This document shows, piece after piece, positions 17,055 to 26,188 of a stretch of 64,000 nt of DNA. Position numbers and translations under genes: made by a program. Within the stretch, counting starts at the first letter, position 1. Every line of letters starts with the position of its first letter. Source of the DNA: Methylophilus glucosoxydans (GTDB lineage: Bacteria > Pseudomonadota > Gammaproteobacteria > Burkholderiales > Methylophilaceae); assembly GCF_042676145.1 (NCBI RefSeq), contig NZ_JBHTJW010000002.1:310001-374000 (forward strand), written 5' to 3'. The notes under the pieces were generated by a model that had not been told where the DNA came from, did no database searches, and was given only the letters and a program-made list of their open reading frames with translations.

Positions 17055-18806
17055 TTAGTGCACTTCGCCATTTAATTTTTTAATCAGCGGGTCAATTTTC
17101 TCCAGATCATTGAGAGACAGAATTTTTCTGGCTTGTTTGGCCAGCACGTTTTCTTCGCTCTGCAGGATTTGCGACTTCACGCTCAGGATATGCGCCGGAT
17201 GCATGGATAGCTGACGCATGCCCATGCCGACCAGCAAGCGCGTCAGTTTGATGTCACCCGCCATTTCGCCGCAGACAGAGACCGGCTTGTCATATTTGGC
17301 GGCGGCGGCAATCGTCATCTGGATCAAGCGCAAGACGGCTGGATGCAAAGGGTTATACAAATGCGCCACCGCATCGTCGGCACGGTCAATCGCCAGCGTA
17401 TATTGAATCAGGTCATTGGTGCCTATGGACAAAAAGTCCAGCTCCTGCGCAAAGGCGTCAGCATTGATGGCGGCGGCCGGTACTTCGATCATGCCGCCGA
17501 TAGGCACTTGCTCGTCAAACGGGATGCCTTGCTGGCGCAGCGATTCTTTGGCACGGGCGAACAGCAGTTTGGTTTGTCGCAGTTCTGCCAGGTTGGACAG
17601 CATGGGAATCAGGATTTTCACCTGGCCATAGTGCGAGGCACGCAACAGGGCGCGGAACTGGCTGTGAAAAATATGCGGCTCGGCCAGGCAATAGCGCACG
17701 GCACGTAAGCCCAGCGCCGGGTTGATGGCCGTTACCACTTCATCCGGGTTCAGTTGCTTGTCGGCGCCAATATCCAGCGTGCGGATGGTGACCGGCTGGC
17801 CTTTCATGGCCTCCGCCACATGTTTGTAGGCTTCAAACTGCTCCTGCTCATCGGGCATTTCGGTGCGATTCATAAACAGGAACTCGGTCCGGTATAAGCC
17901 TACGCCGACGGCGCCCGAGGCTTTGGCAGCAACCACATCGTCCGGCACTTCAATATTGGCCAGCAAGTCAATCGCCACCCCATCCACGGTGACGGCCTTG
18001 GTCGTTTTAATCCGTTGCAGCTTTTGCTGGGCAAGTTGCCACTGGTTTTGCTTGAGTTGGTATTCCGCCAGCACCTCAGGGTCAGGATTGACAATGACCA
18101 CGCCCTCGCTGCCATCGACGATCATCAGTTCGCCGTCATTGATCAGGTCACGGGCGCGCTGCAAGGCAACGATGGATGGAATATTCAGGCTGCGGGCCAG
18201 AATCGCCGTATGCGACGTGACACCGCCGACATCGGTGATAAAGGCTGCAAACTGGTGATGTTTGAACTGGATGGCATCTGCCGGGGAGACATCATGCGCC
18301 ACCAGAATCATGGCGCGCTCTTGTCTGGCTTGCAGTTTTTTCTCGCTGGCGGCGAGTTGGTCGCGGCCCAACAAGACCTTGATCACACGCTCGACCACCT
18401 GCACCACATCCTGCTTGCGCTCACGCAAATAGGCGTCTTCAATCGCGTCAAACTGGGCGACGATATCATCCATTTGCTGTTTGAGCGCCCATTCGGCGTT
18501 GCACAGCTCATTACGGATAATGGCTTTAGGCGCTTCTGACAATGATTTGTCAGTCAGCATGGCTAAGTGGGTATTGATAAAGGCACTCAGTTCAGCCGGG
18601 GCATTTTTGGGCAGTTGTGCTTTGAGCTGTTCCAGGTCGTGCTTGACCAGACCGATGGCGCGTTCAAAGCGGGCAATTTCCTCGTCGATGGCAGACGCCT
18701 CAATTTTGAAGTGCACGACTTCGAGCAGGGCATGCGAAATCAGGTGTGCATGGCCGATGGCAATGCCACTCGATACCCCGACGCCATGCATGCTAAAGCT
18801 GGTCAA
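17055..18806 (-). CDS. ptsI: Phosphoenolpyruvate-protein phosphotransferase (PTS enzyme I)
   Basis: 583 residues. The N terminus (MHGVGVSSGIAIG), the phospho-histidine loop GGVTSHTAI with active His199, the PEP-binding GVGLYRTEFLFMNR, and IPIGGMIEVPAAA plus FLSIGTNDLIQYTLAIDR are all present. Enzyme I takes phosphate from PEP and passes it to HPr. The start is a TTG directly abutting the ptsH stop codon, with AGGGTGA just upstream in the end of ptsH; an ATG five codons in is an alternative. It is the last gene of the operon hprK-rapZ-EIIA-ptsH-ptsI. No sugar-specific EIIB/EIIC is nearby, which fits a regulatory rather than transport PTS. Confidence 0.96.
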   Translation of the reverse strand: MTSFSMHGVGVSSGIAIGHAHLISHALLEVVHFKIEASAIDEEIARFERAIGLVKHDLEQLKAQLPKNAPAELSAFINTHLAMLTDKSLSEAPKAIIRNELCNAEWALKQQMDDIVAQFDAIEDAYLRERKQDVVQVVERVIKVLLGRDQLAASEKKLQARQERAMILVAHDVSPADAIQFKHHQFAAFITDVGGVTSHTAILARSLNIPSIVALQRARDLINDGELMIVDGSEGVVIVNPDPEVLAEYQLKQNQWQLAQQKLQRIKTTKAVTVDGVAIDLLANIEVPDDVVAAKASGAVGVGLYRTEFLFMNRTEMPDEQEQFEAYKHVAEAMKGQPVTIRTLDIGADKQLNPDEVVTAINPALGLRAVRYCLAEPHIFHSQFRALLRASHYGQVKILIPMLSNLAELRQTKLLFARAKESLRQQGIPFDEQVPIGGMIEVPAAAINADAFAQELDFLSIGTNDLIQYTLAIDRADDAVAHLYNPLHPAVLRLIQMTIAAAAKYDKPVSVCGEMAGDIKLTRLLVGMGMRQLSMHPAHILSVKSQILQSEENVLAKQARKILSLNDLEKIDPLIKKLNGEVH

Positions 18807-19076
18807 TTATTCACCCTCGCCAAAATAGTCGTTAACCAGTGCTTCGAGTGCGGCCAGCGCCTGATCTTCATCCGGGCCGGTGGCTTCAATGTCAATGGTG
18901 CTGCCCTTGGCGGCGGCCAGCATCATCACGCCCATAATGCTTTTGGCATTGACTCGACGGCCATTCTTTTCCACCCAGACTTCGCTCTTGAACTGGCTGG
19001 CAGTTTGGGTGAATTTGGTGGAGGCGCGTGCGTGCAAGCCGAGTTTATTGATGATTTCTAAAGAAAGTTTGGCCAT
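18807..19076 (-). CDS. ptsH: Phosphocarrier protein HPr
   Basis: 89 residues. His15 sits in KLGLHARAS and is the site phosphorylated by enzyme I. Ser46 in AKSIMGVMML is the site that HPr kinase phosphorylates, and hprK lies in the same operon. Its stop codon abuts the start of ptsI, suggesting translational coupling. Confidence 0.97.
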   Translation of the reverse strand: MAKLSLEIINKLGLHARASTKFTQTASQFKSEVWVEKNGRRVNAKSIMGVMMLAAAKGSTIDIEATGPDEDQALAALEALVNDYFGEGE

Positions 19077-19087
19077 GTTTTATGTGG

Positions 19088-19495
19088 TTATTGTGCGTGA
19101 TGACAAGTGGTTTTGGTAAAGTGGACAACGCCGTCGCGGCCACCGCTGAGGGCCTTCTGGATGCAGGAGTGCAAACCCTCGTGACGGTAGTTGAGCACGC
19201 GCACCAGCATGGGCAGGTTCACGCCAGCTACCCCCTCGGTCTCGTCTGGTGTCAGCAGTTTGGTGACGATGTTGCACGGGGTTGCGCCATAAATATCTGA
19301 CAACACCAGCACCCCCTGGCCACTGTCCAGGCTTTGCACCAGTGCCTGCGCCTTGGGCAGTACCGTTGCCGGGTCATCATTTTTTGAAATTTCCAGATAA
19401 TCCAGCTGTGCCGGGCGGTTGCCCATCACATGCGTGGCGCAGTCAATCAGGCTGGGTCCCAGGCTACCGTGCGCAATAATCAAAACACCAATCAT
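19088..19495 (-). CDS. PTS EIIA component, mannose (ManX-like) family
   Basis: 135 residues. It starts MIGVLIIAHGSLGPSL with the phospho-accepting His9, and LVLSDIYGATPCNI is the family's conserved loop. In proteobacteria with an incomplete PTS this EIIA-Man protein receives phosphate from HPr but has no permease partner, and it is thought to signal carbon or nitrogen status. Here it is 11 bases ahead of ptsH and 21 bases after rapZ, all on the same strand. Confidence 0.93.
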   Translation of the reverse strand: MIGVLIIAHGSLGPSLIDCATHVMGNRPAQLDYLEISKNDDPATVLPKAQALVQSLDSGQGVLVLSDIYGATPCNIVTKLLTPDETEGVAGVNLPMLVRVLNYRHEGLHSCIQKALSGGRDGVVHFTKTTCHHAQ

Positions 19496-19516
19496 AAATG
19501 TACTTTCAGAGTCTCG

Positions 19517-20398
19517 TTACGGGGTAGCGATCGCGGCGGCATCCTGCAGTTCGCGGTGGCGAATCATGACTTGATGCTGTTGCTTGAAATACGCCCCCAA
19601 TTGTTCCACCAGATAGACGGAACGGTGTTGCCCCCCGGTGCAGCCGATGCCTACCGTGACATAGCTGCGATGGTCGTGATAAAAGCTTGGTAGCCATTTT
19701 TCGATATAGTGCTGAATGTCTTGCTGCATTTCAAGCACCTGTGCTTCATTTTGCAAAAACTGCTGTATCGGCGCCTGCGTGCCATTGTAGGGTCGCAAAA
19801 TCGGATCGTAATGCGGGTTGGGCAGGCTGCGCACGTCAAACACAAAGTCGGCATCGAGTGGAATGCCATGTTTAAAGCCAAACGAGATAAACGACAGCAC
19901 CAGCGAATGCGAGCGGGCGGGCAAATAACTTTGTTCAATTTGCAGCATCCAGTCCCGGGTGTGGTTGCGCAAGGCATTGGATGACAGGTTGCTGGTATCC
20001 ACATGGTGGCCCAGATTATTCAGGCCAGACAGCAAATCACGCTCATGTTTAATGCTCTCGGCCAGCGCTTGATCTGGCGTGCTGAGCGGGTGTTTGCGCC
20101 GGGTTTCAGAGAAACGCTTGACCAGCGTCTCCAGGCTGGCATCCAGAAACAGCAGATGCGCGGCAATGCCCTGGCTCTTGAGGGTTTTCAGGATGTCGGG
20201 TAAAGACTCAATCGCAATGCTGCGGCTATCAATACTCACCGCCACTTTGGCCGCATCACGGTTGGCCACATGGCTCTGGATATGCGGCAGCAAGGTGGCC
20301 GGCAGGTTATCAATGCAGTAATAGCCGCTGTCTTCAAACACGCGCAAGGCAATGGTTTTACCCGAGCCGGAGAGCCCAGTCACAATCACCAGTTGCAT
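19517..20398 (-). CDS. rapZ: RNase adapter / nucleotide-binding protein RapZ
   Basis: 293 residues. The Walker A motif GLSGSGKT (residues 8-15) is followed by FEDSGYYCIDNLP, and the C-terminal domain holds DVRSLPNPHYD and VTVGIGCTGGQHRSVY. In Enterobacteria RapZ guides RNase E to the small RNA GlmZ and senses glucosamine-6-phosphate; the role in betaproteobacteria is less clear. Position between hprK and the EIIA gene is the standard arrangement. Start ATG at 20398. Confidence 0.95.
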   Translation of the reverse strand: MQLVIVTGLSGSGKTIALRVFEDSGYYCIDNLPATLLPHIQSHVANRDAAKVAVSIDSRSIAIESLPDILKTLKSQGIAAHLLFLDASLETLVKRFSETRRKHPLSTPDQALAESIKHERDLLSGLNNLGHHVDTSNLSSNALRNHTRDWMLQIEQSYLPARSHSLVLSFISFGFKHGIPLDADFVFDVRSLPNPHYDPILRPYNGTQAPIQQFLQNEAQVLEMQQDIQHYIEKWLPSFYHDHRSYVTVGIGCTGGQHRSVYLVEQLGAYFKQQHQVMIRHRELQDAAAIATP

Positions 20399-20417
20399 GT
20401 GCTTAACCCTGTGGATG

Positions 20418-21368
20418 TCATCGTAATTTGCTTTCTCTGAGCATGATCTGTTTTTGCCGCTGTGTCAGTTGTTTGGTGGCATTGACACCACGCAACAGCA
20501 ACATGTGATTGCGTACGGCGGCTTCTACCAGTACCGCAATGTTGCGCCCGGCGGCAATCGGGATAATCACCTTGCTGATCTCTACATCCAGCACTTGTTG
20601 CGTCTGCCGGTTGGCACTGAGCCGGTCCAGGTCCTGCGGCTTCAATTCGTCGGCCAGCTCCAGCTGTATCATCATATCCAGCGGCTTGGTTGGTTTGACT
20701 GCATTATCGCCATAGAGTGCGCGGATATTCAAAATGCCGAGACCGCGCACCTCCAGAAAGTCTTGCAACAGCTCTGGGCAGCGGCCTTCAATACGCTCGG
20801 GCGAGACCCGGTAAAAATCCACAATATCATCTGCCACCAGCCGATGGCCCCGTGAAATCAGCTCGAGCGCCAGCTCGCTTTTACCAATCGCCGCACTGCC
20901 GGTAATCAGCACGCCAAAGCCTTGTACTTCCATAAACACGCCATGCAGGCTGGTGGTTTCTGCCGTCGCCACCGCCAGATAATGGCTGAGTAATTCCATC
21001 AGTTGCGGGCTGATCATGGGCGTCGTGAATAAGGGGGTTTGCGATTGTTGTGCGGCTTCCAGCATGACCGAGGGTACTTTTTCGCCATTGGCGACCACGA
21101 CCATGGCCAGGTCGGTTGAAAACAGGTTGCTTACCGCCTGTTGCATGGCCAGAATGCTGAGCCCACCGAGGTAGTCCATTTCGGCACAGCCCAACACTTG
21201 CACCCGGTTGGGGTGCACAAAATTTAAATGCCCGACCAGGGCCAGCGAAGGCTTGGTTACGGTGCCTGAATTGAGGACTTTCTGACCGCCAGACTCGCCT
21301 GCTACCCATTTCAATTTGAGTTTGCTGCGAATCTGCTTGTATAAATCGGCTACGGAGATTTGAGCCAT
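20418..21368 (-). CDS. hprK: HPr kinase/phosphorylase
   Basis: 316 residues. An N-terminal MurF-like domain precedes the kinase domain, which has TTSLHGVFMEVQG, the P-loop at 157-164, RLVADDIVDFYRV, and the signature LEVRGLGILNI. The enzyme phosphorylates HPr on Ser46 with ATP and reverses this with phosphate. One oddity: the P-loop reads GSAAIGKS, with alanine where the family usually has glycine (GxxGxGKS). All other landmarks are intact, so it is probably still active. It heads the PTS operon, about 130 bases downstream of hpf. Confidence 0.95.
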   Translation of the reverse strand: MAQISVADLYKQIRSKLKLKWVAGESGGQKVLNSGTVTKPSLALVGHLNFVHPNRVQVLGCAEMDYLGGLSILAMQQAVSNLFSTDLAMVVVANGEKVPSVMLEAAQQSQTPLFTTPMISPQLMELLSHYLAVATAETTSLHGVFMEVQGFGVLITGSAAIGKSELALELISRGHRLVADDIVDFYRVSPERIEGRCPELLQDFLEVRGLGILNIRALYGDNAVKPTKPLDMMIQLELADELKPQDLDRLSANRQTQQVLDVEISKVIIPIAAGRNIAVLVEAAVRNHMLLLRGVNATKQLTQRQKQIMLRESKLR

Positions 21369-21463
21369 AAGTTGTTAACGCATCAACAAAGTGTTGGACT
21401 CATTTTACAACTGAATTGATTCGGGTGGCGTGAAACGGCGTAAAAGTAGCGGGGGCGGGGTGA

Positions 21464-21489
21464 ATTCTCTACCCGGTCGGGTAGAGAAT
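21464..21489 (-). terminator. Strong hairpin after hpf
   Basis: A perfect 11-bp stem ATTCTCTACCC / GGGTAGAGAAT closes a GGTC loop between hpf and hprK. No T run follows directly on the minus strand, so it may be a weak terminator or an mRNA-stabilising hairpin that lets hpf be expressed above the downstream PTS genes. Confidence 0.55.
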
Positions 21490-21500
21490 GGCGTTAAGGC

Positions 21501-21827
21501 TTATGAGCTTAACTGGTGTTTCACAGCGCCACCGGATTTGTGGTGGTCGCCATTTTTTTCCTTGTGTTTCACGACCTGGCGGTCAAGTTTGTCGGTCAGC
21601 ATGTCGATGGCACTGTACATGTTTTCGTCTGAGCAGGCGGCGTGTAAGTCGTTGCCTGGCACATGCAATGTCGCTTCAACCTTTTGGGCAAGCTTTTCAA
21701 CAGACATGGTGACTTTGACATCAATCACATGATCAAAGTGATTGCTGATACGCGAGAACTTGGATGATACGTACTCGCGCAGTGCTGGAGTGATTTCTAA
21801 ATGGTGTCCTGTAAGTTGTAAATTCAT
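21501..21827 (-). CDS. hpf: Ribosome hibernation promoting factor (short HPF)
   Basis: 108 residues from the ATG at 21827, which has AAGGAG 7 bases upstream; the frame extends 17 codons further but without a ribosome site. MNLQLTGHHLEITPALREYV and FDHVIDVKVTMSVEK are typical of the HPF/RaiA family, with a variable charged tail (KHKEKNGDHHKSGG). It binds idle 30S subunits and promotes 100S dimers in stationary phase. In related bacteria hpf lies next to rpoN and ptsN, upstream of hprK; here rpoN and ptsN are absent. Confidence 0.93.
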   Translation of the reverse strand: MNLQLTGHHLEITPALREYVSSKFSRISNHFDHVIDVKVTMSVEKLAQKVEATLHVPGNDLHAACSDENMYSAIDMLTDKLDRQVVKHKEKNGDHHKSGGAVKHQLSS

Positions 21828-22012
21828 GACAAACTCCTTGTTTTCGGAAAGGGTCTTATCGAGTGTTTGCTGGATCATTCAGCAAATGTTGGATAGATAA
21901 GACAGTTTCAGTTTACTCTTTTGAAAAACAGATGCAACCCGGAAGTGAGCGGGGTTTTTGATCTTCATCAGCGTTTATGCGGCTATTGTTAAGGCGTTGT
22001 CAGGGCGAGATG

Positions 22013-22651
22013 CTAACGCGCTTTTCTCAAGGTGAGGTTAATGCGTTGCGGGCCAATGAGCGGATGCTGCCCAGGCTGGACTGGCGCCACGCCATGATAA
22101 AAGCGCCTGCTGGCGCCGCCCCAGACCACCACATCACCATGCACCAGCGGGATTTTCACCGGCTTGTCCGTCCGCCTGGCGCCACCAAATAGAAACGTGG
22201 CTGGCAGCCCGAGCGACACTGACACAATCGGCTGCGTAAAATCCTGCTCATCTTTATCTTGATGCAAGCCCATTTTGCTGCCGGGAGCATACACGTTGAT
22301 CAAACAGCTGTCGGGCACAAAGTCGGCATACCCTGCCTGCTGCGCGGCGGTCGCAGCCAGCTGTAAAATCACCTCCGGCATCGCTGGCCAGGGTTGATGG
22401 TTGGCGGGGTCAGCCGCCTGGTAACCATAGCCAGCCGCACTGCCTACCCAGCCCCAATCACCCATGCTGCTGGTGCGCACTGACATCGGGTAACCCATGG
22501 GCGTCATCATCTGCCGGGGTGGATGGGCAGACAGATGCTGTGCCAGACAAGACCAAAGCACTGGCATGCAGGGCAGCGCAAAGCCGGATAGCCAGCAGGC
22601 ACCCGGGGCCAGCATCACTTTAGAGGGGGTGTCTTGTGCAAATAAGTCCAT
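22013..22651 (-). CDS. alkB: Alpha-ketoglutarate-dependent dioxygenase AlkB
   Basis: 212 residues. The Fe(II) ligands are His130 and Asp132 in GLHQDKDE and His186 in RRFYHGV. Arg203 in PQRINLTLRKAR binds 2-oxoglutarate. CLINVYAPGSKMGLH is the standard AlkB context. It removes N1-methyladenine and N3-methylcytosine lesions from DNA and RNA. A stand-alone gene, not coupled to ada here; start ATG at 22651. Confidence 0.95.
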   Translation of the reverse strand: MDLFAQDTPSKVMLAPGACWLSGFALPCMPVLWSCLAQHLSAHPPRQMMTPMGYPMSVRTSSMGDWGWVGSAAGYGYQAADPANHQPWPAMPEVILQLAATAAQQAGYADFVPDSCLINVYAPGSKMGLHQDKDEQDFTQPIVSVSLGLPATFLFGGARRTDKPVKIPLVHGDVVVWGGASRRFYHGVAPVQPGQHPLIGPQRINLTLRKAR

Positions 22652-22666
22652 GCGTTCTCGCGGCGA

Positions 22667-23575
22667 TTAGGGCATCCACACCAACGTGACATTTTTCTGT
22701 TTTGCCAGCCGCTGCATGTGGGGAATGGCGCGCTCCAGTTGCAACAGGTAGTCTGCAGCCGATTCCTGATGAAATCCCAAGACCATGACGGCAGGGGCCT
22801 GGTTCAATAAAGCTTCAAACAGGCGCAACAGTTGTTGCGTGTTGGTGTAATCCGCCAGGGCGGCGTTATCCGGGTATTCCATCAATTGATAAGACAAAGC
22901 ATACGGTTGTTCCAGCGGTGTGCTGCCCGCATGCAGCTGTTGCAATCCCTTGATCAGGGGACTGTCGCTGGGCCAGCGCGTGGTCAGCAAACGCGCATCA
23001 ATGCGCGAGCTATCCCAATAAAAGCCATTCGCAACCAGTGCGGCTTGCAACTTGGGCCCCAGTTGCCAGGCGCCGGCGCGGAAATGCCGGGGACGGTTAA
23101 AGCCGTTTTGCACCATCAAATCACTGCTGCAATGCACCAGCCGCGTCAGCTCGGTCTCGCTGTAAGCAAACTCCAGGCTGACAGAATGACCGCAACTGGC
23201 CTGTCTGCAATGTTCATCGCGGCCAGAAATCGAGGGCGTGGCCTGATAGGTGAGCCCACAATACTCAACCAATGTGCGCATGGGGTGCAGATGCAATCCC
23301 ACCGTGTCTTGCGGTAAAAACGTGCTGCGAATCAGGCTGCCTACCTGGGCGCGATGGACCCCAGGCTGGATAAAATAGACCGGATTGACCAAATGCAACA
23401 TCGGAATGTCTGGAAACTGCTGCCGAAAGCGTTGCATGGCCTGTAGATTGTCTTCATCCAGCGACAAGCCTTCCCAATCGACGGTGATCCAGAGTTGCAT
23501 GGTGTCCGCCGCCATTGCGGGGGATGTCAGCAGTAATGCCAGTCCCAGCAACAGTCTCTGGATCACGATGCGCAT
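22667..23575 (-). CDS. Exported polysaccharide-deacetylase-like protein
   Basis: 302 residues. The signal peptide is LLLGLALLLTSPAMAA. The mature part has NodB-type landmarks: VDWEG at 32-36 (catalytic Asp region), TVGLHLHPMR (zinc His pair region), FRAGAWQLGPKLQAAL and GFYWDSSRID. This fits a periplasmic carbohydrate esterase fold acting on polysaccharide or a related surface polymer. Similarity is at motif level only, and the zinc site is not complete by eye, so the substrate and even activity are uncertain. It lies 15 bases from alkB on the same strand. Confidence 0.65.
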   Translation of the reverse strand: MRIVIQRLLLGLALLLTSPAMAADTMQLWITVDWEGLSLDEDNLQAMQRFRQQFPDIPMLHLVNPVYFIQPGVHRAQVGSLIRSTFLPQDTVGLHLHPMRTLVEYCGLTYQATPSISGRDEHCRQASCGHSVSLEFAYSETELTRLVHCSSDLMVQNGFNRPRHFRAGAWQLGPKLQAALVANGFYWDSSRIDARLLTTRWPSDSPLIKGLQQLHAGSTPLEQPYALSYQLMEYPDNAALADYTNTQQLLRLFEALLNQAPAVMVLGFHQESAADYLLQLERAIPHMQRLAKQKNVTLVWMP

Positions 23576-23602
23576 CTTAGCCTCGCATGAGCTTCTCGTG
23601 GG

Positions 23603-24190
23603 TTAGTCCTGGGGACACTTGATGGTATGGTTCACAATGTTTCCATCCACCAGATGGATCGTTTCCTCGCCCAAGCGGCATTTATTGTCGGCGTCCATGG
23701 TCCAGGTATTTTTATAGGTTTGTTTATAACGCGTATTGTCCCAAGACCAGTGCGTCTCACTCCCTGCCGCTGCATCGCCGTCGGTTTCGCCCAGTTTTTG
23801 GTAGCCATCAAATTTTTTGTCTAATACGGCCACCTTGATTGCGGCAGGGGTATGCCAAATGAGCTTGGCCGCCGCCCCTCTCATTTGAAACAACCACACC
23901 GGGCAAGCGGCATCGCGGCACAGGCAAGCATGTGCTGGTTTCACCAAATAAGCTTTTGCCGTTTTGCTCAGGCGTAACACTTGCGTTTCCAGTAAAGCGG
24001 CAGGCTTGGATTCCCCGCAACTGGCACTATTGGCCACCGACGGCTCTTGCGCCAGCAAAGTCACGATGGCCGAAGGCATTTTTGCCGGTTGCCTGAATGG
24101 CTCTTTGGTGACGAAACTTTCCTCTGCATGTGCGCAAAGCGTCACAAACCAGAGAAAACACAAACTGAATACTGAAATACGTGATGTCAT
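23603..24190 (-). CDS. Exported Cys-containing protein of unknown function
   Basis: 195 residues with a clear signal peptide (ISVFSLCFLWFVTLCAHAEE). The mature protein has several cysteines (SCGE, HACLCRDAACPVW, NKCRLGEE, IKCPQD), suggesting a disulfide-bonded periplasmic protein, and a Trp-rich segment (HWSWDNTRYKQTYKNTW). No family is recognised. It is divergent from the MFS gene, and the 250-base gap between them presumably carries both promoters. Confidence 0.65.
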   Translation of the reverse strand: MTSRISVFSLCFLWFVTLCAHAEESFVTKEPFRQPAKMPSAIVTLLAQEPSVANSASCGESKPAALLETQVLRLSKTAKAYLVKPAHACLCRDAACPVWLFQMRGAAAKLIWHTPAAIKVAVLDKKFDGYQKLGETDGDAAAGSETHWSWDNTRYKQTYKNTWTMDADNKCRLGEETIHLVDGNIVNHTIKCPQD

Positions 24191-24442
24191 GAAAATAAAC
24201 CTTTAGTTAAGGGGCAGACTGCTTGCGATAGCAGGCCGGCATCTTACCCGATTAAATCTTGCCGCATTTAATCGGTTGCTTAAGACTTGCGGGTGCGCCC
24301 CATCTATATCGGCAGAGTCGCACGGAGTCAACGACGGCTCATCAGCGTTACCGCCTACTGCCTGATTCACCGCACCCGCTTGCAGATTGTAGGCGATTTT
24401 GCACGCCGCAGCCATGTGAAGCGATAGCGTATAATCTTGCCT

Positions 24443-25675
24443 ATGTCTTTGTCCATCCGCCAGATTCTTGCCCATCAGGGCTATGCATTCCCCAAGTTGC
24501 TTGCCTACCGCATCCTCATGGTGCTGTCGTACCAGATGATGATGGTTGCCATCGGCTGGCATATCTACGAGTTGACACACGATCCCTGGTCCTTGGGGCT
24601 GGTCGGCCTGGCAGAAGTGGTCCCTTACATGGGTAGCGCGCTGTTTGCGGGGCATGCCGTGGATCATTACTTCTCGCGCCGCGGTTTTGCCGCCGTGTCG
24701 GCTTTTTTTCTGGCGGTGAACGCCGGGTTACTGGTGATGATTACGCAACAACAGCCAGCACATACTGCCTGGTGGATCTATGGCACGGTCTGCCTGACCG
24801 GCTTTGCACGTGCGTTGATCTCCCCCAGCTATAACACGCTATTTGCCCTGATTATCCCGCGTGCCTCCATCGCCAAGGCCTCTGGCATCGGCAGCTCCAT
24901 GTTTCAGATTGGGCTCATTGTCGGTCCCGCCATCGGCGGTTTGCTGATTGGGTTTGCTGACAAATCTATCGCTTATGGGCTGTCTGCACTGCTGGCACTG
25001 GCCGCCTGTGTGGCTGCGCTGGCCTTGCGCGTGACCGAGCACCATAGCCATGAGCCAATGAAAGTCTTTGCCAGCATCGCTGAAGGCTTGCGCTTTGTCC
25101 GCCGTACGCAAGTGGTGCTCGCCGCGCAACTGCTCGATATGTTCGCCGTGCTATTTGGCGGTGCTGTCGCCATGCTGCCTGCCTTTGTGCACGATATCTA
25201 CCAGATGGGCCCCGAAGGCCTGGGGTTATTACGTGCCGCCCCCGCACTGGGCGCCATTGTGTCCGGCATCTGGCTTGCCAAACACCCGATTCATGAGCAC
25301 AGTGGCCGCTGGCTGCTGTTTGCCGTGGCCGGTTTTGGTGCGTGCATGATTGCATTTGGCTTGTGCACCAATTTTGAATTAGCCATGCTGATCCTGGCCA
25401 TCTCCGGCATGATGGACGGCGTCTCGGTGGTGTTACGGCAAACCATTCTGCAACTGGCCACGCCCGATGGCATGCGCGGCCGCGTCTCGGCCATCAACGG
25501 CATTTTTATCGGTTCTTCCAATGAGCTAGGTGCGTTCGAGTCCGGGCTCACCGCCAGACTCATGGGGTTGGTGCCCTCGGTGGTGTTTGGGGGCTGCATG
25601 ACGCTGGCAGTGGTAGGGGTGACGGCGTTCAAGGCGCCAAAACTGCGAGATCTGCACCTTTCGCAGTTGCACTGA
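24443..25675 (+). CDS. MFS transporter, EntS/DHA3-like exporter
   Basis: 410 residues with about 12 hydrophobic segments. YQMMMVAIGWHIYELTHDPWSLGLVGLAEVVP is the first-helix region typical of the DHA3 (enterobactin exporter EntS) group, and QMGPEGLGLLRAAPALGAI is the conserved central helix. It probably exports a small molecule across the inner membrane by proton antiport; the substrate is unknown. The ATG at 24443 is used; a TTG two codons earlier is possible. TATAAT lies only 7 bases ahead of the ATG, so the transcript may be leaderless if that is the real promoter. Confidence 0.88.
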   Translation: MSLSIRQILAHQGYAFPKLLAYRILMVLSYQMMMVAIGWHIYELTHDPWSLGLVGLAEVVPYMGSALFAGHAVDHYFSRRGFAAVSAFFLAVNAGLLVMITQQQPAHTAWWIYGTVCLTGFARALISPSYNTLFALIIPRASIAKASGIGSSMFQIGLIVGPAIGGLLIGFADKSIAYGLSALLALAACVAALALRVTEHHSHEPMKVFASIAEGLRFVRRTQVVLAAQLLDMFAVLFGGAVAMLPAFVHDIYQMGPEGLGLLRAAPALGAIVSGIWLAKHPIHEHSGRWLLFAVAGFGACMIAFGLCTNFELAMLILAISGMMDGVSVVLRQTILQLATPDGMRGRVSAINGIFIGSSNELGAFESGLTARLMGLVPSVVFGGCMTLAVVGVTAFKAPKLRDLHLSQLH

Positions 25676-25691
25676 TTGTGGTGTGTAGGCC

Positions 25692-26051
25692 ATGCGCGAT
25701 CTCGAAGCCTTGTTTCAAGCCCTGCAACGCTCCGATTTTCGCGCACGGTTCAAATTAAACCCTAAAGACCAGCACTATTTGCAACAAAAAGGGTTGGCGG
25801 TGGTGCTAGACCATGCAGAAAAATTTATTGCCGAGCGGCTGGCCCCGGCTACTCCGGCCAATGATGGTCAGCAAACGCCGATGCGCGGACATCCGGTGTT
25901 TGTCGCGCAACATGCTACCGCTACATGTTGCCGGGGATGTTTATCCAAATGGCACCAGATTCCTGCTGGCCGAGCGCTGACCCTGGAGGAACAGGCGTAT
26001 CTGGTGGTGGTGATTGAGCATTGGCTGGCGGCAAACTTACAGCAAGCTTAA
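25692..26051 (+). CDS. DUF4186 family protein
   Basis: 119 residues. The block PMRGHPVFVAQHATATCCRG followed by CLSKWHQIPAGRALT is the family's near-invariant core and contains a His/Cys cluster that could bind a metal. The function is unknown. It starts 16 bases after the MFS stop, so it is probably co-transcribed with it. Confidence 0.85.
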   Translation: MRDLEALFQALQRSDFRARFKLNPKDQHYLQQKGLAVVLDHAEKFIAERLAPATPANDGQQTPMRGHPVFVAQHATATCCRGCLSKWHQIPAGRALTLEEQAYLVVVIEHWLAANLQQA

Positions 26052-26188
26052 TTTGGAACCGTCTTTGCGAACATTCGGGCTGCATCAATATCAATCATTC
26101 AGGCAAATCGGTTAAGATGTTGCGCGTGGGTGGGCGGTGGCGAGGGCCATTACTGCCTCTATCTTTAGTTAGTGGAGCGTGTGTTGCA

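Noticed and set aside
24203..24667. 154-codon minus-strand frame
   Set aside because: It overlaps the MFS start on the opposite strand and has no signal, motif or ribosome site.
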